Assembly (NCBI GenBank): GCA_017562135.1
Contig: QEYB01000526.1
Location: 124,001-188,000, forward strand
Origin: Dipylidium caninum
Taxonomy: Eukaryota; Platyhelminthes; Cestoda; Cyclophyllidea; Dipylidiidae
DNA: 64,000 nucleotides
Direction of reading: 5' to 3'
The notes beneath the pieces are model-generated. The model had not been told where the DNA came from and did not search any database. It saw nothing but the letters and a program-made list of their open reading frames with translations. The first letter of the stretch is position 1; each line of letters starts with the position of its first letter. Made by a program: the position numbers and the translations under genes. This document shows, piece after piece, positions 23,501 to 34,072 of this stretch.

Positions 23501-26500
23501 TCGGCGTCTTCTAGCCTGATAAGTAAGTGGCTTCCTGTCGCGGTTGTCTGGCCCTCTGAGTCAGCTTCATCATTTTTGTCATGTAGTCGCCTGAGCACTG
23601 CGTGGGAGGAGGAGGAGGAGGAATAGGAGGAATAGGAGGAGGAGCTGGCAGAATCACACTCTGTCCACGACTGTGCACCTTGGGATTCCCATCCAGTGTG
23701 AGACCATTGCACAGCTTCTTACGTCTCTTCTCCCTCTCCCCCTTTGCAGCCATTCCCGACCCCGTGACCTTTGTACAGAATAGCTCGCAGACGACCGCGA
23801 CCAGTGTCTCCTTCTCTTGGCTACCGCCAGCCCACGATGGCAACAAGGCCATTCGACGCTACTGGATCAGGTACTACCAGGCGGATTCGGCTGCCGGGGA
23901 GACGGCTCCTGCGCAAACAGTGAGTCTCTCCCCGTCCACGAAGTTGTCTTACCTCCCCTGCTTCCTCTCTCATGCCTGTGCCTCACACGCCCCGCGTCTA
24001 GTGGCCCTCGCGGTCAGCCGGCTAGCCTGAGTCGACCGTTCGGTGACTATTTCTTGTCAGGCTTGTTGTTGTCGTCGCTCTGCGTTTGCTCGGAAGTTTG
24101 CGAATCAGCATTAAGGTGTCTTCGTCTCGTTGAACCGCACATCAAGGGGAGAGTTTTCCGCCTTGTCCCACGTAGACGTCTTGGCTACGCCAGACGGTGG
24201 CCCGCGAGGTCAGCCGCTCTACTTATAAGCATTTAAGTAGGATACCGTTGTTTGGTTGGTTCTGTGTCGGTGCTTTGGTCGCGGAGACGTCCAACCCGCG
24301 GTAGATCGACGAGTGCTTTCGAGGCAGGCGGGTGGGTGCTTTTCAGTAGTCGCCGTTGGATCGTAGTAGCGCGGACTCGGTCGTTCCAATTGGCGGCGGG
24401 GCTGGTGATTTGAGGGAAAGCGGGGATACGGACACAAACTTACCTCACGTCCACTTGTTGTGCCTCTTGTCGTAGAAGCCTAGCAATGTCATCGAGGTGC
24501 AACCTCACGAACGCCAGGCGAGTCTGACGGGTCTGCGGCCCTACACCAAGTACAACATCGCCATCAAAGCTGAGAATGAGGTCGGTTTCAGCCTGGAGAA
24601 TTCCCTTGTCCTCACTACTCAGGAAGCGAGTACGTTTTTTGTGATTTTTCTGTACACTCGGTCCGTCATCCCCTTCATCTGCCCTTGGGCATCACGAGTA
24701 CTGATGCTCCCAGCACTTAATTTATATGTCTGACGCCCTCCAGAGCCCGAAGGACCCGTCCAACAGCTGAATGCGAGTGGGACTGCCTCGGACACGATCT
24801 ACGTGGCATGGCAGAAGCCGAAGCCGGAACTGCGCAACGGAAATGTGGACCGGTACTCCGTGTGTCATCAACGCGTGAACGAGAGCCTCGTGGGAAGTAG
24901 TCAGGGCGACCTGGCACGCCTGCCGTGGCCGAGAGACCTCATCACGGAGGACTCGAGGTGTGTGTGTGTATGTGAATCTCTCCGCCTCCCCGCCGCCGCC
25001 ACACTTCCCCTTCAACTTCAAACCGTCTCTCTTCGTGTCTTCTTGGCCATTTGTAGTGTTTCCAGCGGATCGAGCCAAATCCACTGCTCCTTGATGCACC
25101 GCCAGCAGGACACCGAGCTGACTGGTCTGCCCAAATTCACCGCCTACGCCATTCGCGTCATCGCCATCAACAGCAAGGGTCAATCGCCTCCCGCCTACGT
25201 TTTGGCGCGCACTTTGGAGGACTGTGAGTTGCACGACTCTTGGTAAAGCTGACCTTGTCTGTCCGGACCGCGGTTGATGACGTTGTTTGTCCACGGTGAT
25301 GCGGTTGACAGCTCTCGTGTCTATTCAACCCAGTAGTCTGGGCGATGCAGTTCCCTCGAAGACCGCATTTTAACTCGGTGGAGATTTCTTCCGGGTCTCG
25401 ACCAGGCCATTTCTCCAATCACGGAAGTTCAGACTGCGAGTGAAGTCATCCACCGAGTCGTCTTCCGTCGCGCCTTTGCGATGGTCACGGATGCCACCGC
25501 CCTCGTGCGTGTCCGCGTCTTGCAGTGCAGGCGCCGGGGAGGCGGGGCGGGCGAGGCGGAGGGGGTGATAGGTCTGCGAGGGGGAAGGGGGCGGGGCTGC
25601 GACGCGGGTTTTCTACCTCCCACCTTCTCATTCTGCCATTTTCAGTGCCTCAGGCGCCCCCGGCCAACGTGACGTGCTCGACGCAGCAGCACAGCATCAC
25701 AGTCTCCTGGGACCCGCCCAACTTCGAGACTGTCAACGGCATTCTGACGGAGTATCTTGTCAACTACTACATCGCCAACGATTTTGGAGGTGAGAAGCGC
25801 CCACTTTTCCGCCCTTTCTGTCCGATGCCTCCGTACTTTGGCTCGCCTCGTAAATACCGAGGGTAAAATAGCGATTTCCGCCTATTTCTTGAATGTGGGG
25901 GAGGAGGAGGGGAAGACCGGGAAGTCGCAATCCCTCGTCCTTCTCTCCCCGACGTGGAAGTTGGAGCGAGTTTCGTCCCTGAAGACGTTCCTTTCTGCCA
26001 CTTGAACCGATCCGCGAGTGTAGGCGGCGGAAGAGGGGACTTAAATGCTCGTCTGTCGCCTTCTCCCCCCTCGCTGACGCCTTCTCCCATCCCTCCACCC
26101 CCAAATCCCAGTCCGTAGCACAATCGGCCTCCTCTTTGCGTTTTTCCAGACGAGACGAATTCGGTCATCCAAGTGGTCAAAGGTCAAACCACCGTGACGC
26201 TGGCTGGTCTTCTAGCCAACACGCGCTACATCATCCAAGTCGCCGCGAGCAACCGCAAGGGTCGTGGGCCCCTCTCCCCGAAGAAGGCCTGCGTCACCGC
26301 TGAGGCGCCGCCCGAGGCACCAGGTACACTCCTTTCGCCCGCTGCTCAGCCTACTTAAATCACCTTTTAAGTAGGCACTGTATGCCACCTCCTGTCAACA
26401 TTACAGAGAACGTAAAAGCGTTGTCGGTGAATGAGACGTGTGTCATGGTTTCCTGGTCTCATCCCAGTCGTCCCCAGGGTCTGACGCGTCTCTATTGTCT

Positions 26501-29500
26501 GGCCGCTTACCGACAGGACAGTCTTTATCGCCCGTCCACCGTCTCGGGAGCTGTGGCCGCCGCTGCCAACATTGGCTCCGGCGTTGTGGCCGGCCCTCGA
26601 TGCATTAAACCAGACTTCGCCAAGCCCTACAACTACTACTTGTTTTGTGGTTAGTCAAACTGTTTTTAAGTGGGCCGCTGCGCCCCTGACCCCGGTGGTG
26701 TGAGTACGGCTGTTGCTGCGATTCTAGACTTGAGTCCACAGTACCTGTACAACATCTCGGTGATGGCGAAAAACCGCTTTGACGGGAGGAAGGCCTACGT
26801 GTCGTCGGTGGCGCCCACCTCGCACCGTAAGTTACGCCGTGAAACCGCTCAGGCGCGTATTTAAGTAGACGTCTTCGCGCTACTCCCCCCCCTCTCGCCT
26901 TCTCCTCCCCTTCGCAGCTGTCGCGTCGATTATCTCCATCGGCGGGACAATTGTCGCTCAGGAGGGGATGCGGGTGCTTATGGACTGTCTGGTTGCCGGC
27001 TATCCTCCTGTTGAATGGACCTTCGGAATGGTCGAGTGAGTTCTTCCCCAGCCGTGCTACTTAATAACCATTTAAGTAGACGCTCACTTTCTTCCCGTTC
27101 TTGGCAGTGATGTACAACAACCGGACAACGGGACACTCATTATCGAGTCTGTCGAGCCAAGGCATGCCGGACGGTATGTTTGTCGTCACGGGGATGATTC
27201 AATCTCGTATGAGTTGAAGGTTCAAGGTTCGTCCGCCTTCTCACTCTCGCTCCCCTCTCCTCCCGCCTTCCTTTCTGCGCCAGCACTCTTCACCGGTGTC
27301 TCATTTTTTGCCTTTTAGCCCTCTCCAACGGTACGTGGCTTCCTCCAACCTACACTGCTGCTATTGCTGTCTTCCTCAGACTCCGTCCACTTTTAAGGGG
27401 GTGGAGAAATTCGGCCTCCCTCGAAGTGGTTATCAGCCTTGGAGCCGGGCCTGGCCGCCTCTTTAGCAATTCCGCACTGAACCGCGGTGTAGTGGGATAA
27501 GCTTTTCACCCTGGAAAGGTGGTACGCGCAGACTAAGTGAGATGACAGTGACCGCGCAGTAGATCCGCCACAGCTCACATAGATTAGGGCTGGCGTTGCT
27601 TGGCTCTGCGTTGCCCCTGAACCGCTGTAGGATGGATTGGCTGAGACGAGGGTCGAGTCCTTCTATCACCGTAGCCTTGGCTAGAAATGGGGAGGAGACG
27701 AAAGTGGCCTCCTCGAGTGCCATCGTCTTCCTCACCACTGCGCACTTAATAAGAAAAACAAAAAACGCTGACTGCTCATTTTGCTCCATACAGACCCGCC
27801 CAAGCCTCCAGTATTCCACAAACTCACCCCAAGCCTACGCAACATCCAAGTGGAATGGCTGTCACCGGGCTCCAGACGGTTGGACGCGCCGATCACCTGG
27901 TTCCACCTCGACTGGACTAACGAGCACACCGGACTGAGCGACTTCGTACGTCTGCCCGCCGATCGGAGAACCTACTACCTCTCCAATCTGACGTGCGCCA
28001 CCACGGTGCGCTTTCGACTGCGCGCTGAGAACCAATTCGGGCTGAGCGCCCCCACCGACCCCATCTCGGCCAGTACCGAGGGCTCCGGTGAGTGCTTTAC
28101 GCCTTCCTTGGGTAAAGGTTGTCCGGCCGCTCTTGCAACGGGTCAACAACGATTTCGAGGGTGGAAGGGTGGAGTGGCGTGCTTGTAACTGTCCGCCGAC
28201 GTCTGGGCGACTTCCGCAAAGCGTCTGTCAGACAACGTGTGCTGGTCTTCCTGGTCTCCCGTGTCGTAGACCGTCGTCGGGAGGGGAGGGGGGGATGCGG
28301 AGAGGCAGGGAGCGTAAGCCGCGGTTTCAGTGGCCTATTCCAGGCTCCACACATCCTCACTTTGGTTCCGGCCGGGGTTACTTGGCATTCGCTCGCGATT
28401 TTCCAAGCCACTGATGTCTACTGACTCCCTTTTCTGCCTTTCTTCCCCTCCCTCCCCCACCCGCTCTCTCGCCAGCGCCTCTCTTTATTGGCGAGACGGA
28501 CATGGTCCCGTCCGATCTGCGCTCCCAGAACTGCGTCACCTTCAACTTTTCTGTCTTCGTCCCCGGCAACAACTGCTCCCCCAGCGTCTACCGATTCCGA
28601 GTCTGGCCGGCCGCCGACGGCTCCGAAATCGGCCCCACCTCCGTCTCCGCCTCCTCCCTCCTCGCCGAGGCCTCCTCGACGGGTGGCGGCGGCCCCTCCG
28701 CTGCGTCGGCTGCCCCCCTCGCGGCCTCAATCCTGTCGGCTCTCCACTTCAACCTCACTCTCACGAAACGCGATCTCTTCAGCTTGGACAACAGGCCCTG
28801 GAATCGGCGGTGCTGCTACAACCTCACCGGCCTCCATCCCGGCTCCTACTACCAGTACCACGTGGTGGCCGAGAATCCGGCCGGGAAGACGCCCCACTTC
28901 GGGTACTTTTGGACGCGCACCGTCGGTGGAAGTAAGCCTCCAAGTGGATGGACGGATTAAACGAGTGAATGCGTCCACTGAGTGCCGGCTGCTGTGCTTG
29001 AAAGAGGCTGGTTGTTGTGGAGGAAGTGGCAGGTTCGCCGGGTGGATGGGTGAAGTTGACCGACTCTCCTGCCTCCTCGTCCGTAGTTCAGCCACGCGAG
29101 GGCGCCAGCACCCGCTTCGGCCGCGCCAGCTTCCTCAGCCAGCCGACCATCATCGTGCCTCTCACCATCTTCTTTGTCGTCCTCTTCGTCGCTCTCATCT
29201 GCCTCTTCTTCTACTGTCGCCATCGGCGTCTGGAGGCCGAGCTGAATCCCCCCACCAAACCGACGGTGGGGCGACCCATTCTCGACCCCGACTTCGCCGC
29301 GGGACGTCAGCATCTTCAGCACCCGTCCCTACCGCGGCCGCAGCAGCAGCAGCAGCAGCAGCAGAAGCAACACCACGCTCAGTCGATACAGCACCCGGGT
29401 TTCCAGACCGCGGCCGGCGGGCGGCATCGTGGAACGCTGCCTCCGATCCCGGCGAACGAGGACAAGTCGGCCTATCACGCGGAGCGTAAGACGAGGACTG

Positions 29501-32329
29501 GTGGAGGGTTTTTGAGGCGAGTCTCCTGTCCCCCCCCCCACCCCAACCCTCTGATCGGCCGCTTTAACTCGTCCCGTGCTCTCCCCTCCAGCCGCTGGGG
29601 CAGAAACTCCCGTCTCTACGATCGGGGCAGGGCGGGGACCATTCTCCCCCCACAGGGCGTCCCGCCCTCCGCCGTCATCGAGCCCGACCGTCTGTCGACC
29701 AGCTCCATGGACAGCACCGGTGCGTGGTCCTTTTCTCCCTCCCCCCTTTGCCGTCATCTGTCGGGCGGACAAACGGACGCTTACTTTTCCTCCGCTGTAG
29801 GCAATCTGAACCCCTACGCGACGTACGCGGCCGGCGGGATCGAGGAGGAGGTGTCCCAGCCAGTGGCCTCCAAGTCCTCCACCATTCTTCAGCCCTCCGG
29901 CAGGACTCTGACGACCGCCAGAACGCTGGACGCGCCCATCACCTCGGCAAATGCGGCGGGCGGTGCCACGCGGATGTACAAGACTTTCAACAAGGGTTCG
30001 CCTGCCTTTTTACGTGCCCCCTGCTCCCCGTCCCGCGTCCGAGTCATTGCGTCCACCGCGTCTCCTCCTCCTCCTCCTCTCCAGGTTACCCGCTGGAGCG
30101 GCGGCAGTCCTACATGCACCAGTACCACTACCCGGACCTCGGCAATCCCGAGATGGAGGGTCTCCTCGAGGCCACGCGTCGCGGCAACGACCCCGCCGCC
30201 GGACGGGTGCAGGGCCGCTTTCTGCCCATCGGCGACCCGGGCACCATTCGCGGCCTCAGCAGCCGGCAGTTTCAGCACCACGCCCTCCTCGACCCGCCTC
30301 TTCACCAGCCCTACGTCAACAACGACACCGACCTCGGGGACGACGACGAGGACATGGACTTCTTCAGTCCCCAGCCGATCCTCGCGCACCGCCGGATCAA
30401 CTCCCTCGAGTCGCTGCAGCAGCACGTCTTCCGACAAGGTGGTTAACCGTTGACTTAGCGGCGACGCGGCCACCGCCTGCGCGCCGTTTGTGGGCAGAGC
30501 TGTCATCGGCCCTCCTCTCCTCCACCCCAGGCGCGTTCCCCACCTCCACCACCTACCATCGCGGCTACCCTCGCGGCAGGGGCAACAACGCCGCTCTGGG
30601 GAGTGTTGCCGCGGCTGCAGCCTCGGCCGGGGCCGCGGGGGGCCCCGCGTCAGCTGTCTTCTACGACGCGCGCAATCCCCACCTCGCACTCGACCCGCTG
30701 ACCGCGGCCTACCGGGGCAGCGTGCTCAGCTCCACCACCGTCTCGTCCAACCAGGACGAGTTGATGCAGGCCTACGAGTACGGACGCAAGCACGGACGCT
30801 TCCTGGCGGCCGCAGGAGGCGCGGGTGCGCCGGTGGCTGTGGCGACCACGGCGTCGGGCGATGTGGGAGGCGGCGGCGGCGGGCCCTCGTCGGCGGTCGT
30901 GAATCCCGGGGGCGGTGGATCGGGCTCCAGCGAGACCACGGACCCCGGCATATGCCAGTTCACGCAGCAGCCGCCGCTGCCGGACGAGATGGACGGTCGG
31001 CTGCCCAACGGTGCGTGATTGGCGTGTCGATTTTGCCGAGGGGGGAGGCGGAGGCGTTCGTCATGGCGGAATGCCCCACCCCCCCCCCGGACGAGAGATG
31101 TCTGCCACCCCGTTTTACCCCGCGAGGGGGGGGGGTTCGCGCCGTCGCCACGGACGTCTGTTGTTGATGAACGCGTCTTTGTCTCCCCGCTTTCAGGCAC
31201 GATTGACGTCTCCCGTCGCGGCGGTGCCTCCAACCGCTCCGGACTGACGGCGATGGCCATCGCGAGCGAGGCTCTGCCGCCCGCCTTCCTCAAACGCCAG
31301 CTGTCCGAGTGCACCTCCGAGATGACCGACACCTACTCCTCCGCCGACTATCCGGCCGTGGGTGGCGGCGGCGGCGCGCAGACCCGCGTCCTCGGCCCCC
31401 TGCGCGGCGGGACCGCGTCCAAACTGCCCACGATTCCGCAGAATCAACAGCTTCTCGCGGCGAGAATGGAGTAGTGAGTTCGGCACGCCCCGCGGCCACG
31501 TCTCGTGCTTGGATTGGTTGGCCTCTCATCGCACCGCGCCTTTGTCTGCCTTCCAGTCCCGGCCTGGAGAGCGACTCGGGGATGTCGGGAATGGCCCGGG
31601 GGGCGCCTCCCATGCCCGGCTACCATCGGCAGTCCAGCCAGCACAGCTACTACTACCCTTCCACCGTCGCGACGGCGGCAGCGACAGCGGCAGTCGCGGG
31701 CGGAGGTGGCGGCGGCGGCGGCGGTTACTACGGCCACCCAGTTGGAAAGCAGCGCGGACCCAACCTCACCGCCTCTATGGTCCGCAGGCAGGAGTCGATG
31801 ACTCTGAGCGGCGGCGCGGTTTCCAGGAGTAGACACCACCACCACCACCACCACCACCAGCAGCAGCAGCAACAACAACAACAACGGCAGCACTACCAAA
31901 GCCGGCAAGGTGAGTTCCCTGGACCTCCCCACCCCCGCTCCCCCCCGTGCGTGCCAACACAGTCGGGTGGTGATGCGTCGAGGCGCGTGTCTTTCTGTAG
32001 GTGCGTCGCGCAGCGTCAGCATCGGCAACGTCGGAGGCGTCTCCACGGGCTACGGTTCGGCCTCGCGAAGCCTCGCGGCCTATGACTCCTCCGACGGAAG
32101 GTGAGCTTCGCCCTGTCCACTGGCGTCGGCCGGGAGGAGCCTTGGCCGTGGGAGTAACAGGGTCCTCTTTTTCCTCCTCTGCAGAATACAGAAACAGCAG
32201 CAGCCGTCGACCTCGACGGGGATGTCGGCGGGAACGGTGGCAGCGGCGGTGGCAGCGACGACTACAGGACCCGTGGAGGCGACGGAGGACGAGGAGAACA
32301 TCTACACCTCGGAATTCGTCCTGGTCTAG
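11549..32329 (+). CDS. DSCAM: DSCAM-family immunoglobulin/fibronectin type III cell-adhesion receptor
   Basis: Single-pass surface receptor of the DSCAM family, which mediates homophilic recognition in neurons. Order of domains: signal peptide, Ig1-Ig9, FN3 1-4, Ig10, FN3 5-6, transmembrane helix, long cytoplasmic tail. Ig10 between FN3-4 and FN3-5 is diagnostic of DSCAM. I trace 36 coding exons, about 8.77 kb, about 2,920 residues, clearly longer than vertebrate DSCAM (about 2,000) because of the tail and low-complexity inserts. Exon 1 is 11549-11723: ATG, hydrophobic LSLHLLLLFAAILC, donor after phase 1. It joins 15390 across a 3.67-kb intron with matching phase; that join rests on phase and signal peptide only. 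Most junctions are phase 1. Two frame breaks occur (end of exon 9 near 20893-20895; exon 13 near 22280), each cured by dropping one base. No tandem arrays of alternative Ig exons are present. Stop TAG at 32327-32329 after TSEFVLV. Confidence 0.92.
11724..15389 (+). other. DSCAM intron 1 (3.67 kb), no internal gene seen
   Basis: Starts GTAAGA, ends CCTGTCCAG. It is pyrimidine-rich, with a (CA)n-like run near 14255-14284 and a short GCGGT(CA/GG) tandem near 14765-14820. A 325-codon open frame (13883-14860) and others on both strands have no domain and overlap each other, so I treat them as chance. Confidence 0.55.
16852..16873. repeat. Intronic palindrome 1 (DSCAM intron 2)
   Basis: 22 nt; arms CTACTGA and TCAGTAG, perfectly complementary, loop 8 nt. 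It lies about 90 nt before the exon 3 acceptor. Both arms differ from the commoner CTACTTA/TAAGTAG form in a paired way. Confidence 0.7.
18810..18831. repeat. Intronic palindrome 2 (DSCAM intron 6)
   Basis: 22 nt; arms TTACTTT and TAAGTAG, imperfect. It begins 5 nt after the exon 6 donor, so a hairpin would sit against the 5' splice site. Confidence 0.5.
19590..19611. repeat. Intronic palindrome 3 (DSCAM intron 7)
   Basis: 22 nt; arms CTACTTA and TTAGTAG (one mismatch). It lies 18 nt after the exon 7 donor. Confidence 0.6.
21764..21784. repeat. Intronic palindrome 4 (DSCAM intron 12)
   Basis: 21 nt; arms TTACTTT and TAAGTAG, imperfect. It begins 7 nt after the start of the donor GTAAGT. Confidence 0.5.
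24219..24240. repeat. Intronic palindrome 5 (DSCAM intron 17)
   Basis: 22 nt; arms CTACTTA and TAAGTAG, perfectly complementary over 7 bp. It sits mid-intron, about 235 nt before the exon 18 acceptor. Confidence 0.7.
26349..26376. repeat. Intronic palindrome 6 (DSCAM intron 22), longest copy
   Basis: Arms GCCTACTTAAA (26349-26359) and TTTAAGTAGGC (26366-26376) form a perfect 11-bp stem with a 6-nt loop. It starts 25 nt after the exon 22 donor and lies just before the exon 23 acceptor region. Confidence 0.8.
27057..27079. repeat. Intronic palindrome 7 (DSCAM intron 25)
   Basis: 23 nt; arms CTACTTA and TAAGTAG, perfect over 7 bp. It lies in a 72-nt intron, 21 nt after the donor and 28 nt before the acceptor. 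Confidence 0.7.
29087..32329 (+). other. DSCAM: DSCAM exons 29-36: transmembrane helix and cytoplasmic tail
   Basis: Exons: 29087-29719, 29801-29995, 30085-30438, 30531-31010, 31197-31473, 31557-31909, 32001-32100, 32185-32329. The transmembrane helix is coded at about 29146-29214 and is followed by YCRHRR. I read 29087-29719 as one exon; a GTAAGA/CCTCCAG pair inside it does not keep phase, while read-through stays open. The tail carries polyglutamine (29341-29367), a His8-Gln9 block near 31834-31888, polyglycine and polyalanine runs. DPGICQFTQQPP near 30943-30980 matches the ICRFT-PP motif of vertebrate DSCAM tails, and the preceding DELMQAYEYGRKHGRF matches its ELARAYEHAK-like segment. The C-terminal EFVLV could bind a PDZ domain. 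Confidence 0.88.
29341..29367 (+). repeat. CAG repeat coding polyglutamine in the DSCAM tail
   Basis: Pure CAG run in frame, coding eight Gln then Lys-Gln-His-His, about 45 residues after the membrane helix. A second CAC/CAG/CAA tract lies near 31834-31888. Confidence 0.85.
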
Positions 32330-33328
32330 GCCCGACTCATTCATCCAGCCTATAGTCTGTCCCTTCTATCCATCCATCCACTCTCCTCCTCCTCCGCCTC
32401 TCTTCCCATCGTCTCCCCCCCCCTTTCGCCTCCGCACCCGGCCAACCCGTCTCTCAATCAATCCCAACTTGTACAGCAGTCTGATTTTACTCCAACATGC
32501 GCGAAACAAAAAAGCAGTCTAATTGTTTTCCCCCGCCCCCTTCCTTCTCCCCCTTTCCCTCCTGTCTTGGTAACTTTGTGTGCATAGAACTCCGCGTTCC
32601 CGCCCTCCTTTTCTACCTTCCAGCCAATAACTGACTCGAAAGTCCAGCCTTCTTCTACTTCTTCCCCTCCTCCTCCTCCTCCACCGCCGCCGGGTCCCCT
32701 CGTGTGTGCGTGGGGTGGAGGTGGGGTGTTTTACCTTTATTGGAGTTGAGTGTACTGCTACCGCTAGGAGGTGGTGGTGTTTTTGAATGCTGGGCGGGGG
32801 CGGGGGGAGGAGGGTTGGCGCCCGGCCGGTGGGAGGGCGTTTCATGGGAAGCCAGGCGATTGGCGGGATCGGTGGGGGCGTCCGCCCAGTCTGGGTCGGG
32901 CGGCGGCCCTTCGTGTCGTCTCCGGCGGTGCTGGAGGCGCTTGAAGGCTCGGTGACCCCCGCCCCGGGGAGGGCGCTGCCAGGCTTGGTTTCGCAGGCTG
33001 CCGCAGAGTAGGGTCCTCCTCGGATTCCCAGGGTGTCTGTGCCTCTCCGTCATTTCCTTTCTCGCAGGGACAGGGCTCTGGAGGGCCACGCGCCCCCTGG
33101 GGGGGGGTGCGCCGATTGGCTCGTTGGGCTCTGTCTTGGGCGGTGTCTCGAAGAGGTTGCATCTCACGGAGGCGGAGCCAGGCCCTCAGTTTGGGGGCTC
33201 TTCCTTTGTGCGTGTGTAAAGGTCTCGGCGAGGGTGGCGACGCTCCCGCCGTCATTGCAGCCGGAGAATGTGGGCGGGACCCCCGTGTCAATGGCGCATT
33301 GCCAGTAGGCTGCGCAGCCCACGATTCC

Positions 33329-33334
33329 AATAAA
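33329..33334 (+). other. Candidate DSCAM polyadenylation signal AATAAA
   Basis: First canonical AATAAA I find downstream of the DSCAM stop on the plus strand, 1.0 kb away. The stretch 32330-33328 shows no domain-bearing frame and is best read as 3' UTR or intergenic. Confidence 0.35.
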
Positions 33335-34072
33335 TTGGCCTCGAGGTGTGTCCTCCCCGACGCTTCATCGCATTGAGATAGGAAATCCCACCTCAACAAT
33401 CTGGACGGACGTAGGCGTCCCCTCATCCGAGTGTTTCGGCTTCGGTGGGGTCGTGTAAGCCCTTATTTGCGGGGGCACGGTCGCTCCTCAGGTCTTCTGT
33501 CGAACGAATCAGGCTACTCAGTGCTCAATCAGTCTGATCTCCAACAGGCGAACAATCCTCAGAGGACAACAGCTTGTTACCACCAATAATTCGCTTATGG
33601 TGCATCGCAAATAGCAACTGCTAAGCGATATATTTTGAAGAAATGCTACACGTGTGAAACGTTTACTCAAAATAGTATGAAATATTTTATCCACGTCGCC
33701 TTGACGTTTTCTCTTGCTTGGTTTTTTAGTCAAACGTCTAAGCTTGTCGGATGAAGGCGCGCAGAGCTTAAACAGCCCGCATAAATTCTATTGGTCGGTG
33801 GTCGACCAATCACCAATTAGCCTTATAGCACTACCTGAGTCATCCGCTTGACCTCGCGTCACTCCTCAAGTTGACATTTATACAAGTCAAAAGAATTTAA
33901 CTTAAGCCACTCGGCTCACGTTTCCTCAATTAAACCACGACACAAAAGTATAATTCGATTCGGTTAATCGACTGATGCCCCCTGAATAGGCTATAGACTA
34001 AAAAGAAAAAAAAAATCAAAACCCGGTGACTCGGCTGACTCTCGCCCTGATTACACAGCGACGCACGACGAA

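Larger units (their letters stand above)
23750..28931 (+). other. DSCAM: DSCAM exons 17-28: FN3 1-4, Ig10, FN3 5-6
   Basis: FN3-1: 23750-23919 and 24476-24629. FN3-2: 24744-24957 and 25057-25223. FN3-3: 25646-25789 and 26150-26323. FN3-4: 26407-26649 and 26728-26826. Ig10: 26918-27035 and 27108-27226 (LMDCLVAGYPPVEW, GRYVCRHGDD). FN3-5: 27794-28087. FN3-6: 28476-28931. Typical FN3 marks appear: SFSWLPPAHDG, YNIAIKAENEVG, VSWDPPNFETVNG, YIIQVAASNRKG, VEWLSPG, FRLRAENQFG. FN3-6 holds an Ala/Ser/Gly-rich insert of about 40 residues. Exon 23 starts at 26407 because only that acceptor gives phase 1 and the join EAPENVKALSVNETC. Exon 24 starts at 26728, since the alternative acceptor at 26671 would leave a 21-nt intron. 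Confidence 0.88.

Noticed and set aside
26650..26670. 21-nt intron in DSCAM FN3-4
   Set aside because: Too short to splice. The acceptor at 26726-26727 gives the same phase and a better FN3 sequence.
29486..29592. Intron-like GTAAGA...CCTCCAG inside DSCAM exon 29
   Set aside because: Removing it breaks phase, while reading through stays open and joins two tail segments in frame. It remains possible if an indel error lies here.
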